64,000 nucleotides of DNA from the NCBI GenBank assembly GCA_963843315.1, contig CAWJJU010000003.1, forward strand, positions 303,330-367,329, read 5' to 3'. Each line of letters starts with the position of its first letter. The first letter of the stretch is position 1. The stretch is from JAWVFM01 sp963843315 (GTDB lineage: Bacteria; Actinomycetota; Thermoleophilia; Solirubrobacterales; 70-9). This document shows, in pieces, positions 8,383-17,348 of this stretch. The notes beneath the pieces were generated by a model. The model was not told the origin of the DNA and ran no database searches. It worked only from the letters and a program-made list of their open reading frames with translations. A program made the position numbers and the translations under genes.

Positions 8383-9635
8383 GAGGCGGCGCCGGCGAGC
8401 TTGCCGAGCACCGCGGGAACCGCGCCGCGACGGAGGGCGCGCGGGACGGGCAGCGTGTGCAACCGGGGCTCGAAGTCGGGCTCGCGGAGGAAGGCCTTCT
8501 CGGCCGCGACGATCGCGCCCGCCGCATTGACGATCTGCGGGTCGAGCTCGGAGCCGGAGCGAAGCTCGAGGGCGAGCATCGCCTCGGTCTGGTTGAGGCG
8601 CGGGCCGTCCGCGGCGGTCAGCTTCGACCAGGCGCGAGCCACCGACAGCACGCGGCTGACCCGCAGCGTCGACTGCCCGCGGGCGCCGAAGGGCCCGCCC
8701 CTGCCGTCCCAGCGCTCGTCGAGTCCGAGCATCACGAGCCCATGGAGCCCGTGGCGCCGGCGCGGAAGGGCGAGGCTGGGCGAGCTGTCCGGGCCGATGG
8801 TGGCCTCGGTCAGCAACCGGCGCTCGAGGCGCGAAAGGCCCATCTCGTCGGCGATGGCCGCCGCGTAGACGTGGGTTGCGTACTCGGTGCCGTGCCTCGC
8901 GATCGAGCGCCTGCGGGTGAGCGCCTGAAGGGCGAACTGCGGGAGGAGGATGACCAGCGCGAAGGGCACGAGCGCCAGGACCCCGAGCGTGTCCATGAGC
9001 GCCCAGATGACGACCGTGACGCCGAGGATGGCGAGGATGCTGACCGCCATCTCCATGAACTCCGAGCGCACGATGTCGCGAACGCGGAAGCCCTGGTACG
9101 GGGTGGCGAAGAAGACGCGAGCGACGACGAAGTTGACCACGTACATCGCCAGGCCGGCGGTGTAGAGGGCGGGCGCCGTGACGCCGGCGGTGCCGTCGAG
9201 GGAGAGCACCCAGGCGCCGGCGACCACCGCGAGGGCGAAGCTGGCGACGGTGGCGACGTGACCCGGGGAGCCGATCGGATCGACGCGAAGGATGAACCGT
9301 GCCATGACGTCGGGGACGAGCCAGACCAGGAGGGCGGGGATCGGGCCGCCGATGGCCAGGGCGAGGAGCGCGAGCGCGATGCTCGCGTCGAAGTAGGCGG
9401 CCTCGGTGATCTTCAGCCGCAGGCCCGACATGTACGCCACGGCCGAGATCGCCGCCAGGGCGAAGATCGAGATCGACTCGGTCCAGCTCGAGGACGGAGT
9501 CAGCAGCGCGAATGCGACCACCGCGACGAGGGCGGAGCCGACAATCGGCGAAGCAGCGGCAAAGGGCCCTCGGCGCCAGCCGGGACGGGGGGTCCAGAGC
9601 ATTTCGAGCGAGTTATCCACGGTACCCAAACGCAT
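8379..9635 (-). CDS. Membrane protein with degenerate HD-GYP-like domain
   Basis: 418 aa. Residues ~30-235 are a polytopic membrane region of about seven or eight helices. The C-terminal ~170 residues align by eye with HD-GYP phosphodiesterases: an ERWDGRGGPFGARG loop followed by RVSRVLSVARAWSKLTA, NQTEAMLALELRSGSELDPQIV. The HD metal dyad is missing (ATIGPDSS stands where LHDIGK is expected) and GYP reads GGP, so cyclic-di-GMP hydrolysis is unlikely. Solirubrobacterial genomes hold many such membrane HD-GYP relatives, which may act as sensors or scaffolds. The ATG at 9635 is used; a GTG-type start slightly downstream is possible. Confidence 0.7.
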   Translation of the reverse strand: MRLGTVDNSLEMLWTPRPGWRRGPFAAASPIVGSALVAVVAFALLTPSSSWTESISIFALAAISAVAYMSGLRLKITEAAYFDASIALALLALAIGGPIPALLVWLVPDVMARFILRVDPIGSPGHVATVASFALAVVAGAWVLSLDGTAGVTAPALYTAGLAMYVVNFVVARVFFATPYQGFRVRDIVRSEFMEMAVSILAILGVTVVIWALMDTLGVLALVPFALVILLPQFALQALTRRRSIARHGTEYATHVYAAAIADEMGLSRLERRLLTEATIGPDSSPSLALPRRRHGLHGLVMLGLDERWDGRGGPFGARGQSTLRVSRVLSVARAWSKLTAADGPRLNQTEAMLALELRSGSELDPQIVNAAGAIVAAEKAFLREPDFEPRLHTLPVPRALRRGAVPAVLGKLAGAAS

Positions 9636-9863
9636 GCTGAAGGTCTTTCAGGATGCGCCCTGGACCGAGGGTACTCGATCGGTGGTAGGTGATGGGCTGA
9701 TTATTCGTCCAGGTCGGACGAAAAATCGTCAGCCGCTACGGAAACCGCTCATGACTTTCCTTTTTCGAAGTTAACCTGACAAAACCTTAGAGAACTTGTC
9801 AGCACGTGTCAAGGCGGGCACCGACATTGCAAGGCCTGACGCCCCGCGGATAGCCTCCCCCGC

Positions 9864-11318
9864 GTGATCCTCGCCATCGATCAGGGAACGACCGGATCGA
9901 CCTGCATCGTCTTCGACGAGGAGGGACGCGCCGCGGGCCGGGCCTACAGCGAGTTCAACCAGCACTTCCCCCGCCCCGGCTGGGTCGAGCACGACGCCGC
10001 CGAGATCTGGGATGTGACCCGGCGGGTGGCGGTCCAGGCCATCGTCGATGCCGGCATCCAGGGCGCCGACCTGGACGCGATCGGGATCACCAACCAGCGC
10101 GAGACGGTCGTCGCCTGGGACCCTGCGACGGGCGAGCCCGTTCACAACGCGCTCGTCTGGCAGGACCGCCGCACCGCGGAGCGCTGCGACGAGCTGCGCG
10201 CGGCCGGCCACGAGGAGCTCGTGCGCGAGCGGACCGGCCTGGTCCTCGATCCGTACTTCTCCGGCACCAAGATCGAGTGGCTGCGCCGCAACGTCGACGC
10301 CGCCCGTGACGGCGCGGTATTCGGGACGGTCGACTCGTGGCTCCTCTACAAGCTCACGGGGCGCCACGCCACCGACCTCTCGAACGCGTCGCGGACGCTG
10401 CTGTTCGACATCGGACGCCTGCGGTGGGACCCGGACCTGTGCGAGCTGCTCGACGTCGATCCCGAGACGCTGCCGGAGCCGGTGGCGTCGTCCGAGGTCT
10501 ACGGGACGACCTCCGAGTTCGGGGGCGACGTGCCCGTCGCTGGGATCGCGGGCGACCAGCAGGCGGCGCTCTTCGGCCAGGCGTGCACGCGCCCGGGCAT
10601 GGCGAAGAACACCTACGGAACCGGCAGCTTCGTGCTGCTGAATGCCGGGACCGAGATGCCGCCGCCTCCCGAGGGTCTGCTGACCACGATCGCCTGGGGC
10701 CTCGGCGGCAAGGCGACCTACGCGCTCGAGGCCGCCGTGTTTGTGACCGGGGCGGCCGTCCAGTGGCTCCGTGACGGGCTCGGCGTGATCGACGACGCTT
10801 CCGAGACCGCGGCCCTCGCCGCCTCGCTGGACTCAAACGACGGGGTCTACTTCGTCCCCGCCCTCACCGGGCTCGGCTCTCCCTACTGGGATCCCTACGC
10901 ACGCGGAGCGATCCTGGGGCTCACCCGCGGCTCGGGCCGCGCCCACCTGGCCCGCGCCGCGCTCGAGGGCATCGCCTACCAGACGGTCGACGCGGTGCGC
11001 GCGCAGGAGACCGCGTCGGGCACCCCGCTGACGGAGCTTCGCGCCGACGGGGGCGCCGTCGCCAACGACTGGCTGATGCAGTTCCAGGCAGACGTGCTGG
11101 GCGCTCCGGTGATCGTCCCCGAGATCGCCGAGACGACAGCCCAGGGCGCCGCCTACCTGGCCGGCATCGCCGTGGGCCGGTGGACCCTCGAGGGGGTCGG
11201 CAAGAAGTGGCGCGAGGCAGCCCGCTACGAGCCCCGGATGAGCGCCGACGAGCGCGAGATGCTCCTCGACGGCTGGCGTCGCGCCGTCGAGCGGGCGAGG
11301 GGCTGGGCCACCGAGTAA
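9864..11318 (+). CDS. glpK: Glycerol kinase
   Basis: 484 aa from a GTG at 9864. It phosphorylates glycerol to glycerol-3-phosphate. The start ILAIDQGTTGSTCIVFD is the first phosphate-binding motif of the FGGY kinases. ITNQRETVVAWD, VWQDRRTAERC, GTVDSWLLYKLTG, GIAGDQQAALFGQACTRPG and NTYGTGSFVLLN are the diagnostic GlpK blocks. The C-terminal half has RADGGAVANDWLMQFQADVLG and TAQGAAYLAGIAVG. Only about 54 bp separate it from the PlsC-like gene, so glycerol-3-phosphate supply and acylation are plausibly co-expressed. Confidence 0.97.
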   Translation: MILAIDQGTTGSTCIVFDEEGRAAGRAYSEFNQHFPRPGWVEHDAAEIWDVTRRVAVQAIVDAGIQGADLDAIGITNQRETVVAWDPATGEPVHNALVWQDRRTAERCDELRAAGHEELVRERTGLVLDPYFSGTKIEWLRRNVDAARDGAVFGTVDSWLLYKLTGRHATDLSNASRTLLFDIGRLRWDPDLCELLDVDPETLPEPVASSEVYGTTSEFGGDVPVAGIAGDQQAALFGQACTRPGMAKNTYGTGSFVLLNAGTEMPPPPEGLLTTIAWGLGGKATYALEAAVFVTGAAVQWLRDGLGVIDDASETAALAASLDSNDGVYFVPALTGLGSPYWDPYARGAILGLTRGSGRAHLARAALEGIAYQTVDAVRAQETASGTPLTELRADGGAVANDWLMQFQADVLGAPVIVPEIAETTAQGAAYLAGIAVGRWTLEGVGKKWREAARYEPRMSADEREMLLDGWRRAVERARGWATE

Positions 11319-11371
11319 CCCCCCGGGCCACCGGGGGTAGGCTCGACCGGATACCCGAGGAGAGCTTGCGC

Positions 11372-12154
11372 ATGACCGAAATCAAGCCGCAGGTCTACAA
11401 GGACCCCAGGCCGGCAGAACACTTCCAGCCGTTCCACGAGTGGGTGCGGACGCACCGCCCCGGCTGGACCTACGAGCTCGTGCGGATGATCGTCACGCCG
11501 GTCGTCCTCGTGATCTACCGCGGATGGCCGATCCGCGGCGACAACGTCCCGCGCGACGGCGCATTCATCCTCACCCCCAACCACTTCTCGAACCTCGACC
11601 ACTTCATCGCTGGAGCCTTCATGCGCAGGAAGATCCAGTTCATGGCCAAGTCGCAGCTGTTCGGCAACCCGATCCTCGACTACATCTTCCGGGTCGGCGG
11701 CGTCTTCCCTGTGCGGCGCGGCGCGCACGACGAGGAGCCGTTCAAGACCGCCCAGGCGGTGCTTGCGAGAGGCGGATGCGTGGGGATGTACGCGGAAGGC
11801 GGGCGCTCGCGAACCCGGCAGCTTGGCGAGCCCAAGGCCGGTGTCGGCCGGCTCGCTCTCGAGTCGGGCGTGCCCGTCGTGCCCGTCGCCATCCACGGCT
11901 CCGCCGGGATTCGCGCCTGGCGGCGGCTGCGGTTCCCGAAGGTCACCGTCCAGTACGGGGAGCCGATCAACTTCCCCCGCAAGCCCAATCCCACGCACGA
12001 GGAGGCCCTCGAGGCGTCTCGCCAGGTCTTCGACCGGGTTCGTCAGATGTACGTGGAGCTCGACGAGCGGGGGCGGCGCGGGGTCATCCGCTCGCTGCGC
12101 GCGGGCGTGAAGGCTCGCAGCGACACCTCGGTGGCGTCGCCCGAATCACGCTGA
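11372..12154 (+). CDS. 1-acyl-glycerol-3-phosphate acyltransferase (PlsC-like)
   Basis: 260 aa from the ATG at 11372 with GAGGAGAG upstream. The family transfers an acyl chain to lysophosphatidate at the membrane. The catalytic HX4D motif is in NHFSNLDHF (about residues 70-78), followed by GGVFPVRRG and the acceptor-phosphate motif YAEGGRSRTRQLGEPKAG, then PVVPVAIHG. A hydrophobic stretch (about residues 36-52) may anchor it. It follows glpK, which makes its metabolic precursor. Assignment to a precise acyl acceptor is not possible. Confidence 0.88.
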   Translation: MTEIKPQVYKDPRPAEHFQPFHEWVRTHRPGWTYELVRMIVTPVVLVIYRGWPIRGDNVPRDGAFILTPNHFSNLDHFIAGAFMRRKIQFMAKSQLFGNPILDYIFRVGGVFPVRRGAHDEEPFKTAQAVLARGGCVGMYAEGGRSRTRQLGEPKAGVGRLALESGVPVVPVAIHGSAGIRAWRRLRFPKVTVQYGEPINFPRKPNPTHEEALEASRQVFDRVRQMYVELDERGRRGVIRSLRAGVKARSDTSVASPESR

Positions 12155-12158
12155 GCGC

Positions 12159-13076
12159 CTACTCGTAGCGCTTCTCGAGGGTCGCCCAGAACTCGGGGTC
12201 GTGCCCCGGGACCACGATCGCCTGCGGGTACTGGCGCTTGAAGAGCTTGAGCTCCTGGACCGAGCGCCGCCACTGATGGCGATCGACCGGCCGAGGGGGC
12301 TCGGGCGAGGCGGAGAGCTGGCCGGCGGTATAGATGGCGTCGCCGGCGATCACGAAGTCCCGCTTCGCCAGGCGGCAGATGACGCTCTGGTGGCCGGGCG
12401 TATGCCCGGGCGTGAACGCGAGGCGGATGCTGCCGTCGCCGAAGAGGTCGAAGGTGCGGCCGAAGGTCGAATAGGAGGCGATGCCGGCGCCCTCGTAGCT
12501 GAGGGTCCGATAGTCGAAGACGTAGTCGTAGTGCGAGGGCCGATAGCCGCGCAGGGCCGGCCGCATGTCCGTCGTCGCTGCCTCCCACTCGGGAGCTGTG
12601 ACCACGAACGTCGAGGTGGGGAACTCCGACATGCCCGAGGAATGGTCGAAGTGCAGGTGCGTCATGACCACCAGGCGGATGTCCTTCGCCTCGAGGCCGC
12701 GGGTGCGAAGCTGGGCCGGCATGTCCTCGCCGGGCTGCATGCGGGGCTTGGCCAGCGAGCCCATGAGCCGGCCGAGGTTGGCGGCGGGCTGGGAGGCGAC
12801 CGACGGGTGAAGCCCGGTGTCGACGAGCACCGGCCCGGCCTTCGGGTGATGGATCAGGAAGGCGGGGCAGGGCACCCACCACCACTTCGATCGCGGGGTC
12901 CCGATGCCCAGGTAGTGCAGGCCCTCGAGGCGCCCGCCGGTGCGCTCGAACATGCCGGGAGGCGCCTGCACCTCGCCCACGCGCAGGGGCTCGACCACGA
13001 CGCTCGCGCCGGGCTCGCCGCCGGGAAACGGGCCGTCGAGGGGCTTTGGCTCGGCGTGGACCTTCACGCGAGCCAA
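12159..13076 (-). CDS. Metallo-beta-lactamase-fold hydrolase
   Basis: 305 aa. The zinc-binding motif THLHFDHSSGM (HxHxDH) is intact, with later ligands in FTPGHTPGHQS and in FVIAGDAIYT and a histidine near the C-terminus (VVPGHDPEFW). The layout fits the lactonase branch (AHL lactonase-like) of the fold. The substrate is not identifiable; quorum-signal lactones, sugar lactones and other esters are all possible. It faces the SDR gene divergently (65 bp between starts) and lies convergent to the acyltransferase gene. Confidence 0.85.
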   Translation of the reverse strand: MARVKVHAEPKPLDGPFPGGEPGASVVVEPLRVGEVQAPPGMFERTGGRLEGLHYLGIGTPRSKWWWVPCPAFLIHHPKAGPVLVDTGLHPSVASQPAANLGRLMGSLAKPRMQPGEDMPAQLRTRGLEAKDIRLVVMTHLHFDHSSGMSEFPTSTFVVTAPEWEAATTDMRPALRGYRPSHYDYVFDYRTLSYEGAGIASYSTFGRTFDLFGDGSIRLAFTPGHTPGHQSVICRLAKRDFVIAGDAIYTAGQLSASPEPPRPVDRHQWRRSVQELKLFKRQYPQAIVVPGHDPEFWATLEKRYE

Positions 13077-13141
13077 GATAGCGACGCGCAGGTTGCCCGC
13101 GGCGGCGCGGATTGGCTCGCGACAGATATCTTCCGGGCGCC

Positions 13142-13984
13142 GTGTCCGGCCCTCCTTCAGCCTCCTCGCAGGTCTTCCGACCCGGCCTCCTGAAGGGCCA
13201 GGTCGCGATCGTCTCGGGAGCCGGGACGGGCCTGGGACGGGCGACGGCGCTGGAGATGGCGGCGCTGGGAGCGACGGTGGTCGGCTGTGGCCGCCGCCCC
13301 GAGCCCCTCGAGGAGATGGTGGGCGCGGCGACCTCCGCCGGCGGCAACGCGGAGTTCACGGCGCTCGACATCCGCGAGGCCGAGGCCGTGGACGCCTTCG
13401 TCGACGACGTCGTCGCGCGCCACGGCAGGATCGACACGCTCGTCAACAACGCCGGAGGCCAGTTCATGAGCCCGGCCGAGGCGATCAGCCCGAAGGGCTT
13501 TCGCACGGTGATGGAGCTGAACGTTCAGGGGACCTGGCAGATGACCCACGCCGCCGCCACGAAGGCGTTCATCCCCCAAGAGGGCGGGAAGGTCGTGAGC
13601 GTCACCCTCTCGCCGCACAACGGCATGCCCGGAATGGTCCACTCCGGGGCCGCGCGGGCGGCCGTGGAGAACATGATGCGCACTCTCTCGATCGAGTGGG
13701 CGCGATTCGGAATCCGGCTCTGCGCCGTGGCCGCGGGACAGTTCGACACCGAGGTCTTCCGCACCAAGTACCCGGCCGTGGTCGTGGAGGGCGCGGCCCG
13801 CTCCGTGCCCGTGGGCCGCCTGGGCACGCCGGAGGAGATGGCGTGGCTCATCGCCTTCCTGGCGTCGCCGGCGGGCGACTTCTTCTCGGGCACCACGCTC
13901 ACCATCGACGGCGCGCGCGACAACTGGTTCGGACCGTGGCCACCGGAGGCCCTCGGGGAGCCTCCGGTGGAAGAGCGGCGTTAG
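13142..13984 (+). CDS. SDR-family enoyl-CoA/dienoyl-CoA reductase-like
   Basis: About 280 aa from GTG at 13142; a TTG at 13112 is the other candidate and no clear ribosome site decides. The Rossmann motif is VSGAGTGLGRA and NNAG is present. The usual YxxxK is replaced by HSGAARAAVENMM, so the tyrosine is missing. This is the pattern of 2,4-dienoyl-CoA reductase and peroxisomal trans-2-enoyl-CoA reductase relatives, which use other residues. TLSIEWARFGIRLCAVAAG and the C-terminal TLTIDGARDNWFG fit that group. The neighbouring acyl-CoA ligase and SDR suggest fatty-acid or lipid degradation. Confidence 0.83.
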   Translation: MSGPPSASSQVFRPGLLKGQVAIVSGAGTGLGRATALEMAALGATVVGCGRRPEPLEEMVGAATSAGGNAEFTALDIREAEAVDAFVDDVVARHGRIDTLVNNAGGQFMSPAEAISPKGFRTVMELNVQGTWQMTHAAATKAFIPQEGGKVVSVTLSPHNGMPGMVHSGAARAAVENMMRTLSIEWARFGIRLCAVAAGQFDTEVFRTKYPAVVVEGAARSVPVGRLGTPEEMAWLIAFLASPAGDFFSGTTLTIDGARDNWFGPWPPEALGEPPVEERR

Positions 13985-13985
13985 C

Positions 13986-14813
13986 TCAGGTGGTCATACC
14001 GACGAACTGACCGCCGGTGACATTGATGACCTGGCCGTGGATGTAATTGGCCAGGGGAGAGCAGAGGAACATGACGGGGCCGGCAGCTTCGGCGGGCTGG
14101 GCCGGGCGCCCGAGGGGGATCATCATCGAGGCCATCGCCCGCATCTGCTCGGGAATGCCCAGGTCGACCTCCTGGCCGTGGGTGGAGAGCTTCTCGCCCT
14201 TCTCCTTGGCCTGCGTCAGGCGGGTCTCGACGAAGCCGAACGCAACCGCGTTGACGTTGACCTTGAACTGGCCCCATTCCTTCGCCAGGGTCTTGGTGAG
14301 CCCAGTGACGCCGGCCTTCGCCGACGAGTAGTTCGCCTGGCCCGCGTTGCCCATGGTCCCCGAGATCGAGGTGATGTTCACGAGCTTGCGGAAGTTCTCC
14401 TTGCCCTCGCCGGCCTCGGCCTTGGCCGATTCGCGCCAGTGCGGGGCGATCGCCCGCGCCATCCGGAACGGGACGATCGTGTGGATGTCGAGCATCGCCT
14501 GGAATTGCTCGTCGGTCATCTTGTGGACCACGCCGTCCCAGGTGTAGCCCGCGTTGTTGACGAGGATCTCGACGCTGCCGAAGGCGTCGAGCGCGGTCTT
14601 GACGAGCTCGTCCGGGACGCCCGGCTCGGTCAGGTCCCCGGAGAAGACGGCGGTCTCGCCGTCGATCTCGGACGCCGCCTGCTCGGCGACCTCGCCGTCG
14701 ATGTCGTTGATGAGGACCTTGGCGCCCTCGCTGACGAAGAGCTCTGCCGTGGCGCGGCCGATGCCGCGAGCCGAGCCCGTGATGATCGCTGCCTTGCCGT
14801 CGAGCAATCCCAT
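13986..14813 (-). CDS. SDR-family 3-oxoacyl reductase (FabG-like)
   Basis: 275 aa, ATG at 14813 with AAAGGAG upstream. A classical SDR: cofactor motif ITGSARGIGRA, the NDID acidic residue after strand 2 (NAD preference is typical of an acidic residue there), NNAGYTWDG, catalytic Ser in NITSISG and YSSAKAG with Tyr and Lys. The C-terminal VINVTGGQFVG is typical of FabG relatives. Insertion of about 20 residues around KAEAGEGKENF is unusual. It is convergent with the other SDR and divergent from the acyl-CoA ligase. Confidence 0.88.
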   Translation of the reverse strand: MGLLDGKAAIITGSARGIGRATAELFVSEGAKVLINDIDGEVAEQAASEIDGETAVFSGDLTEPGVPDELVKTALDAFGSVEILVNNAGYTWDGVVHKMTDEQFQAMLDIHTIVPFRMARAIAPHWRESAKAEAGEGKENFRKLVNITSISGTMGNAGQANYSSAKAGVTGLTKTLAKEWGQFKVNVNAVAFGFVETRLTQAKEKGEKLSTHGQEVDLGIPEQMRAMASMMIPLGRPAQPAEAAGPVMFLCSPLANYIHGQVINVTGGQFVGMTT

Positions 14814-14923
14814 GATCTTTTTCTCCAGCTCCTTTGGGTGGATGTCGGTGAGGTTCGACGCGGGAGCATATGGGGATGCGAGATGATGGGCCGCACCACG
14901 AGCCCGTCACGAGGAGGAGAGCT

Positions 14924-16531
14924 TTGAAGGGCCTGATGACCGATTACCCGCTGACGCTCACGCACGCCTTCGAGCGGGCGGAGGGGCTGTTCGGCGAGAA
15001 GACCGTGGCGACCGCGGGGCCCGGCGGACTGGAGCGCAGCACCTACGCCGAATGGGCGGAGCGAACGCGCCGCGTGGGCGGCGCGCTGGGGGAGCTGGGG
15101 CTCTCCGACGACGCGCGGGTCGCGACCTTCGCGTGGAACACGGCGCGCCACCTCGAGCTCTACTACGCCGCCCCCTGCACGGGCCGTGTGCTCCACACGC
15201 TCAACATCCGGCTCTTCCCCGAGCAGATCGTCTTCATCGCCCGCCATGCCGCGGACGAGGTCGTGTTCGTCGATCGCTCGCTCCTGCCGCTGCTGTGGCC
15301 GCTGGAGAGCCAGCTCGACACCGTGAACCACTTCGTGGTGATGGACGACGGCAGCGAGGCCGAGATCCCCGACGACCCCCGGATCGTCGACTACGAGCAG
15401 CTGATCGCCGGCGCGGAGCCCGCCGACATGCGTGCGACCGACGAGAACGCGGCCGCGGCCATGTGTTACACGAGCGGCACCACGGGCAACCCCAAGGGGG
15501 TCGTCTACTCTCACCGCTCGGCCCTCCTGCACTCGTTTGCGACGATGACGGCCGATTCGCTCGCCGTCTCGGAGACCGACGTCATCCTCCCGGTCGTGCC
15601 GATGTTCCACGCGAATGCGTGGGGCCTCCCCTACTCGGCGACCATGGCCGGCGCATCCCTCGTGATGCCCGGCGCAGACCTGTCCCCCAAGGCCCTCGCG
15701 GACCTGATCGAAGGGGAGCGCGTGACGCTTGCGGCCGGTGTGCCGACTATCTGGAACGGGATGCTCGGCGAGCTCGACAGCCACGACATGTCGAGCCTGC
15801 GGACCATCATGTGCGGCGGCTCCGCGGTGCCCAGGGCGCTCTCGGAGGCCTACCGCGAGAAGATCGGCCTGCCGATGTTCCAGGGCTGGGGCATGACCGA
15901 GACGAGTCCGCTCGGCTCCGTGTGCCACATCAAGTCGACGATCGCCGACCGCAGCGACGAGGAGCTGGCCGACCTGCGAACGGCGATCGGGCTCCCGGTT
16001 CCCCTCGTCGAGACCCGCATCGTCGAGCCTGGCGGCGAGGTCGAGCTGCCGCACGACGGCGAGGCGAGCGGCGAGCTTCAGATCACCGGGCCGTGGGTCG
16101 CCTCGGCCTACTACGACCTGGAGAAGTCGTCGGAGTCCTTCACCGAGGACGGCTGGCTGCGCACCGGCGACGTCGCGACCATCGACGAGCACGGCTACAT
16201 GCGGCTCGTCGACCGCACCAAGGACCTGGTGAAGTCCGGCGGCGAGTGGATCAGCTCGGTCGAGCTCGAGAACGAGATCATGGCCCACCCGAAGGTCACC
16301 GAGGCCGCGGTGATCGGCGTGCCCGACGAGAAGTGGGGCGAGCGCCCGCTCGCCTGCGTGGTGGTGTCCGAGGGCGAGGAGCTCTCGGCGGACGAGCTGC
16401 GGGAGTTCCTGGCCGACCGCGTCGCGAAGTGGTGGATCCCCGAGAACGTCGAGTTCATCGACGAGGTCCCGAAGACCTCGGTCGGGAAGTTCTCGAAGAA
16501 GGACCTCCGCGCGCGCTTCGCCGACGCCTAA
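14924..16531 (+). CDS. Fatty-acyl-CoA synthetase (AMP-binding)
   Basis: About 535 aa from a TTG at 14924, chosen because GAGGAGGAGA sits just upstream and the resulting KGLMTDYPLTL matches the usual N-terminus of medium/long-chain acyl-CoA ligases. It activates fatty acids with ATP and CoA. The P-loop MCYTSGTTGNPKGVVYSH, the FQGWGMTETSP motif A5, the DGWLRTGDVATIDEHGYM motif and the C-terminal catalytic lysine in KTSVGKFSKKDLR are all present. The acyl-chain preference is not readable. The hairpin terminator at 16539-16582 follows immediately. Confidence 0.93.
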   Translation: MKGLMTDYPLTLTHAFERAEGLFGEKTVATAGPGGLERSTYAEWAERTRRVGGALGELGLSDDARVATFAWNTARHLELYYAAPCTGRVLHTLNIRLFPEQIVFIARHAADEVVFVDRSLLPLLWPLESQLDTVNHFVVMDDGSEAEIPDDPRIVDYEQLIAGAEPADMRATDENAAAAMCYTSGTTGNPKGVVYSHRSALLHSFATMTADSLAVSETDVILPVVPMFHANAWGLPYSATMAGASLVMPGADLSPKALADLIEGERVTLAAGVPTIWNGMLGELDSHDMSSLRTIMCGGSAVPRALSEAYREKIGLPMFQGWGMTETSPLGSVCHIKSTIADRSDEELADLRTAIGLPVPLVETRIVEPGGEVELPHDGEASGELQITGPWVASAYYDLEKSSESFTEDGWLRTGDVATIDEHGYMRLVDRTKDLVKSGGEWISSVELENEIMAHPKVTEAAVIGVPDEKWGERPLACVVVSEGEELSADELREFLADRVAKWWIPENVEFIDEVPKTSVGKFSKKDLRARFADA

Positions 16532-16538
16532 CCCCCAT

Positions 16539-16582
16539 GAACGTCCCGGACTGATGCCTATACGGGGTAGTCAGGGACGTTC
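16539..16582. terminator. Bidirectional hairpin between convergent genes
   Basis: Outer arms GAACGTCCC (16539-16547) and GGGACGTTC (16574-16582) are perfectly complementary. After one mismatched pair, GACT (16549-16552) pairs with AGTC (16569-16572), leaving a 16-base loop. It fills the gap between the stop codons of the acyl-CoA ligase (16531) and the convergent hypothetical gene (16583), so a shared terminator is the simplest reading. A REP-type dispersed repeat is the alternative. Confidence 0.7.
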
Positions 16583-17254
16583 TTAGGCTGGGAAGGGCTC
16601 GAGGCCGGCGTGCCAGGGACCGGCCGGGTAGGTGTGGATGCCCGACTCGTCCATCTCGTTGCGCACGCGGCGAAAGAGCTCCGCGCCGGCCGCGAGCGCC
16701 GACGCGTACTCCTCGGCGCTCAGCTCCCGCAGGTGCCAGTTGAAGTAGATCTGCTTCTCCAGGACGCCGAAGTCGACCTCGCGGTCGATCCTCGTGACCC
16801 ACTCGAGGAATCCGGGGCTGAAGAGCTCGCGCAGGGCGACCGGGTCGTACTCCTTCGGCACGGTCGTCAGGAAGCGCCGGTTGAAGTCGATCGACTCGAA
16901 CTCGACCTTGCGGGCCACCCGCTGGATCGCGAGCTCCTCGGGGTTGCGCTCGATCGACTCGATGTTGAAAGCGGGCATCACCTGCGCGAGATCGGGCATG
17001 TGCGCCTTCACCACGACGGCGGCCGGGAGCACGGTCTTCGAGAAGAGCCCGCCTGACTCCCGCTCGTCGGAGTCGCAGGCTGCTCCCCACGACTCGGACC
17101 CGAGCTGGCCCGTGACGCGGTTGGTTCCGCCCGGGCACAGGGCCACGGGTCCGCCGACCGGGTTGATCCCCCCGACTGGCTCATAGCGCAGGTCATGCTT
17201 GCCGGCGAACCCCTGGACGATCCCGGCCCAGGTCTCGGCGGTGTCCCTGGTCAC
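16583..17254 (-). CDS. Conserved-looking hypothetical protein
   Basis: 223 aa starting at an ATG at 17254. I do not recognise the family. It has no signal peptide or membrane segment. Visible features are a Gly/Pro-rich N-terminal part (VGGINPVGGPVALCPGG), three scattered cysteines, and an alpha-helical C-terminal half with FNRRFLTTVPKEYDP and FSPGFLEWV. The composition and codon use are those of a real gene. The RRFLTTVP pattern recalls small soluble proteins of unknown function in actinobacteria, but no function can be given. It sits downstream of the mce operon on the same strand, after a ~95 bp gap. Confidence 0.55.
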   Translation of the reverse strand: MTRDTAETWAGIVQGFAGKHDLRYEPVGGINPVGGPVALCPGGTNRVTGQLGSESWGAACDSDERESGGLFSKTVLPAAVVVKAHMPDLAQVMPAFNIESIERNPEELAIQRVARKVEFESIDFNRRFLTTVPKEYDPVALRELFSPGFLEWVTRIDREVDFGVLEKQIYFNWHLRELSAEEYASALAAGAELFRRVRNEMDESGIHTYPAGPWHAGLEPFPA

Positions 17255-17348
17255 GCGCTCATCCTACGGAGAACAACTCCGCCGGCTCCTCCGCTTCGCG
17301 TCCGGGGCCGGCGGGTTAGGGCGCCAACGTTAGGAAGACCTTCGGCGC

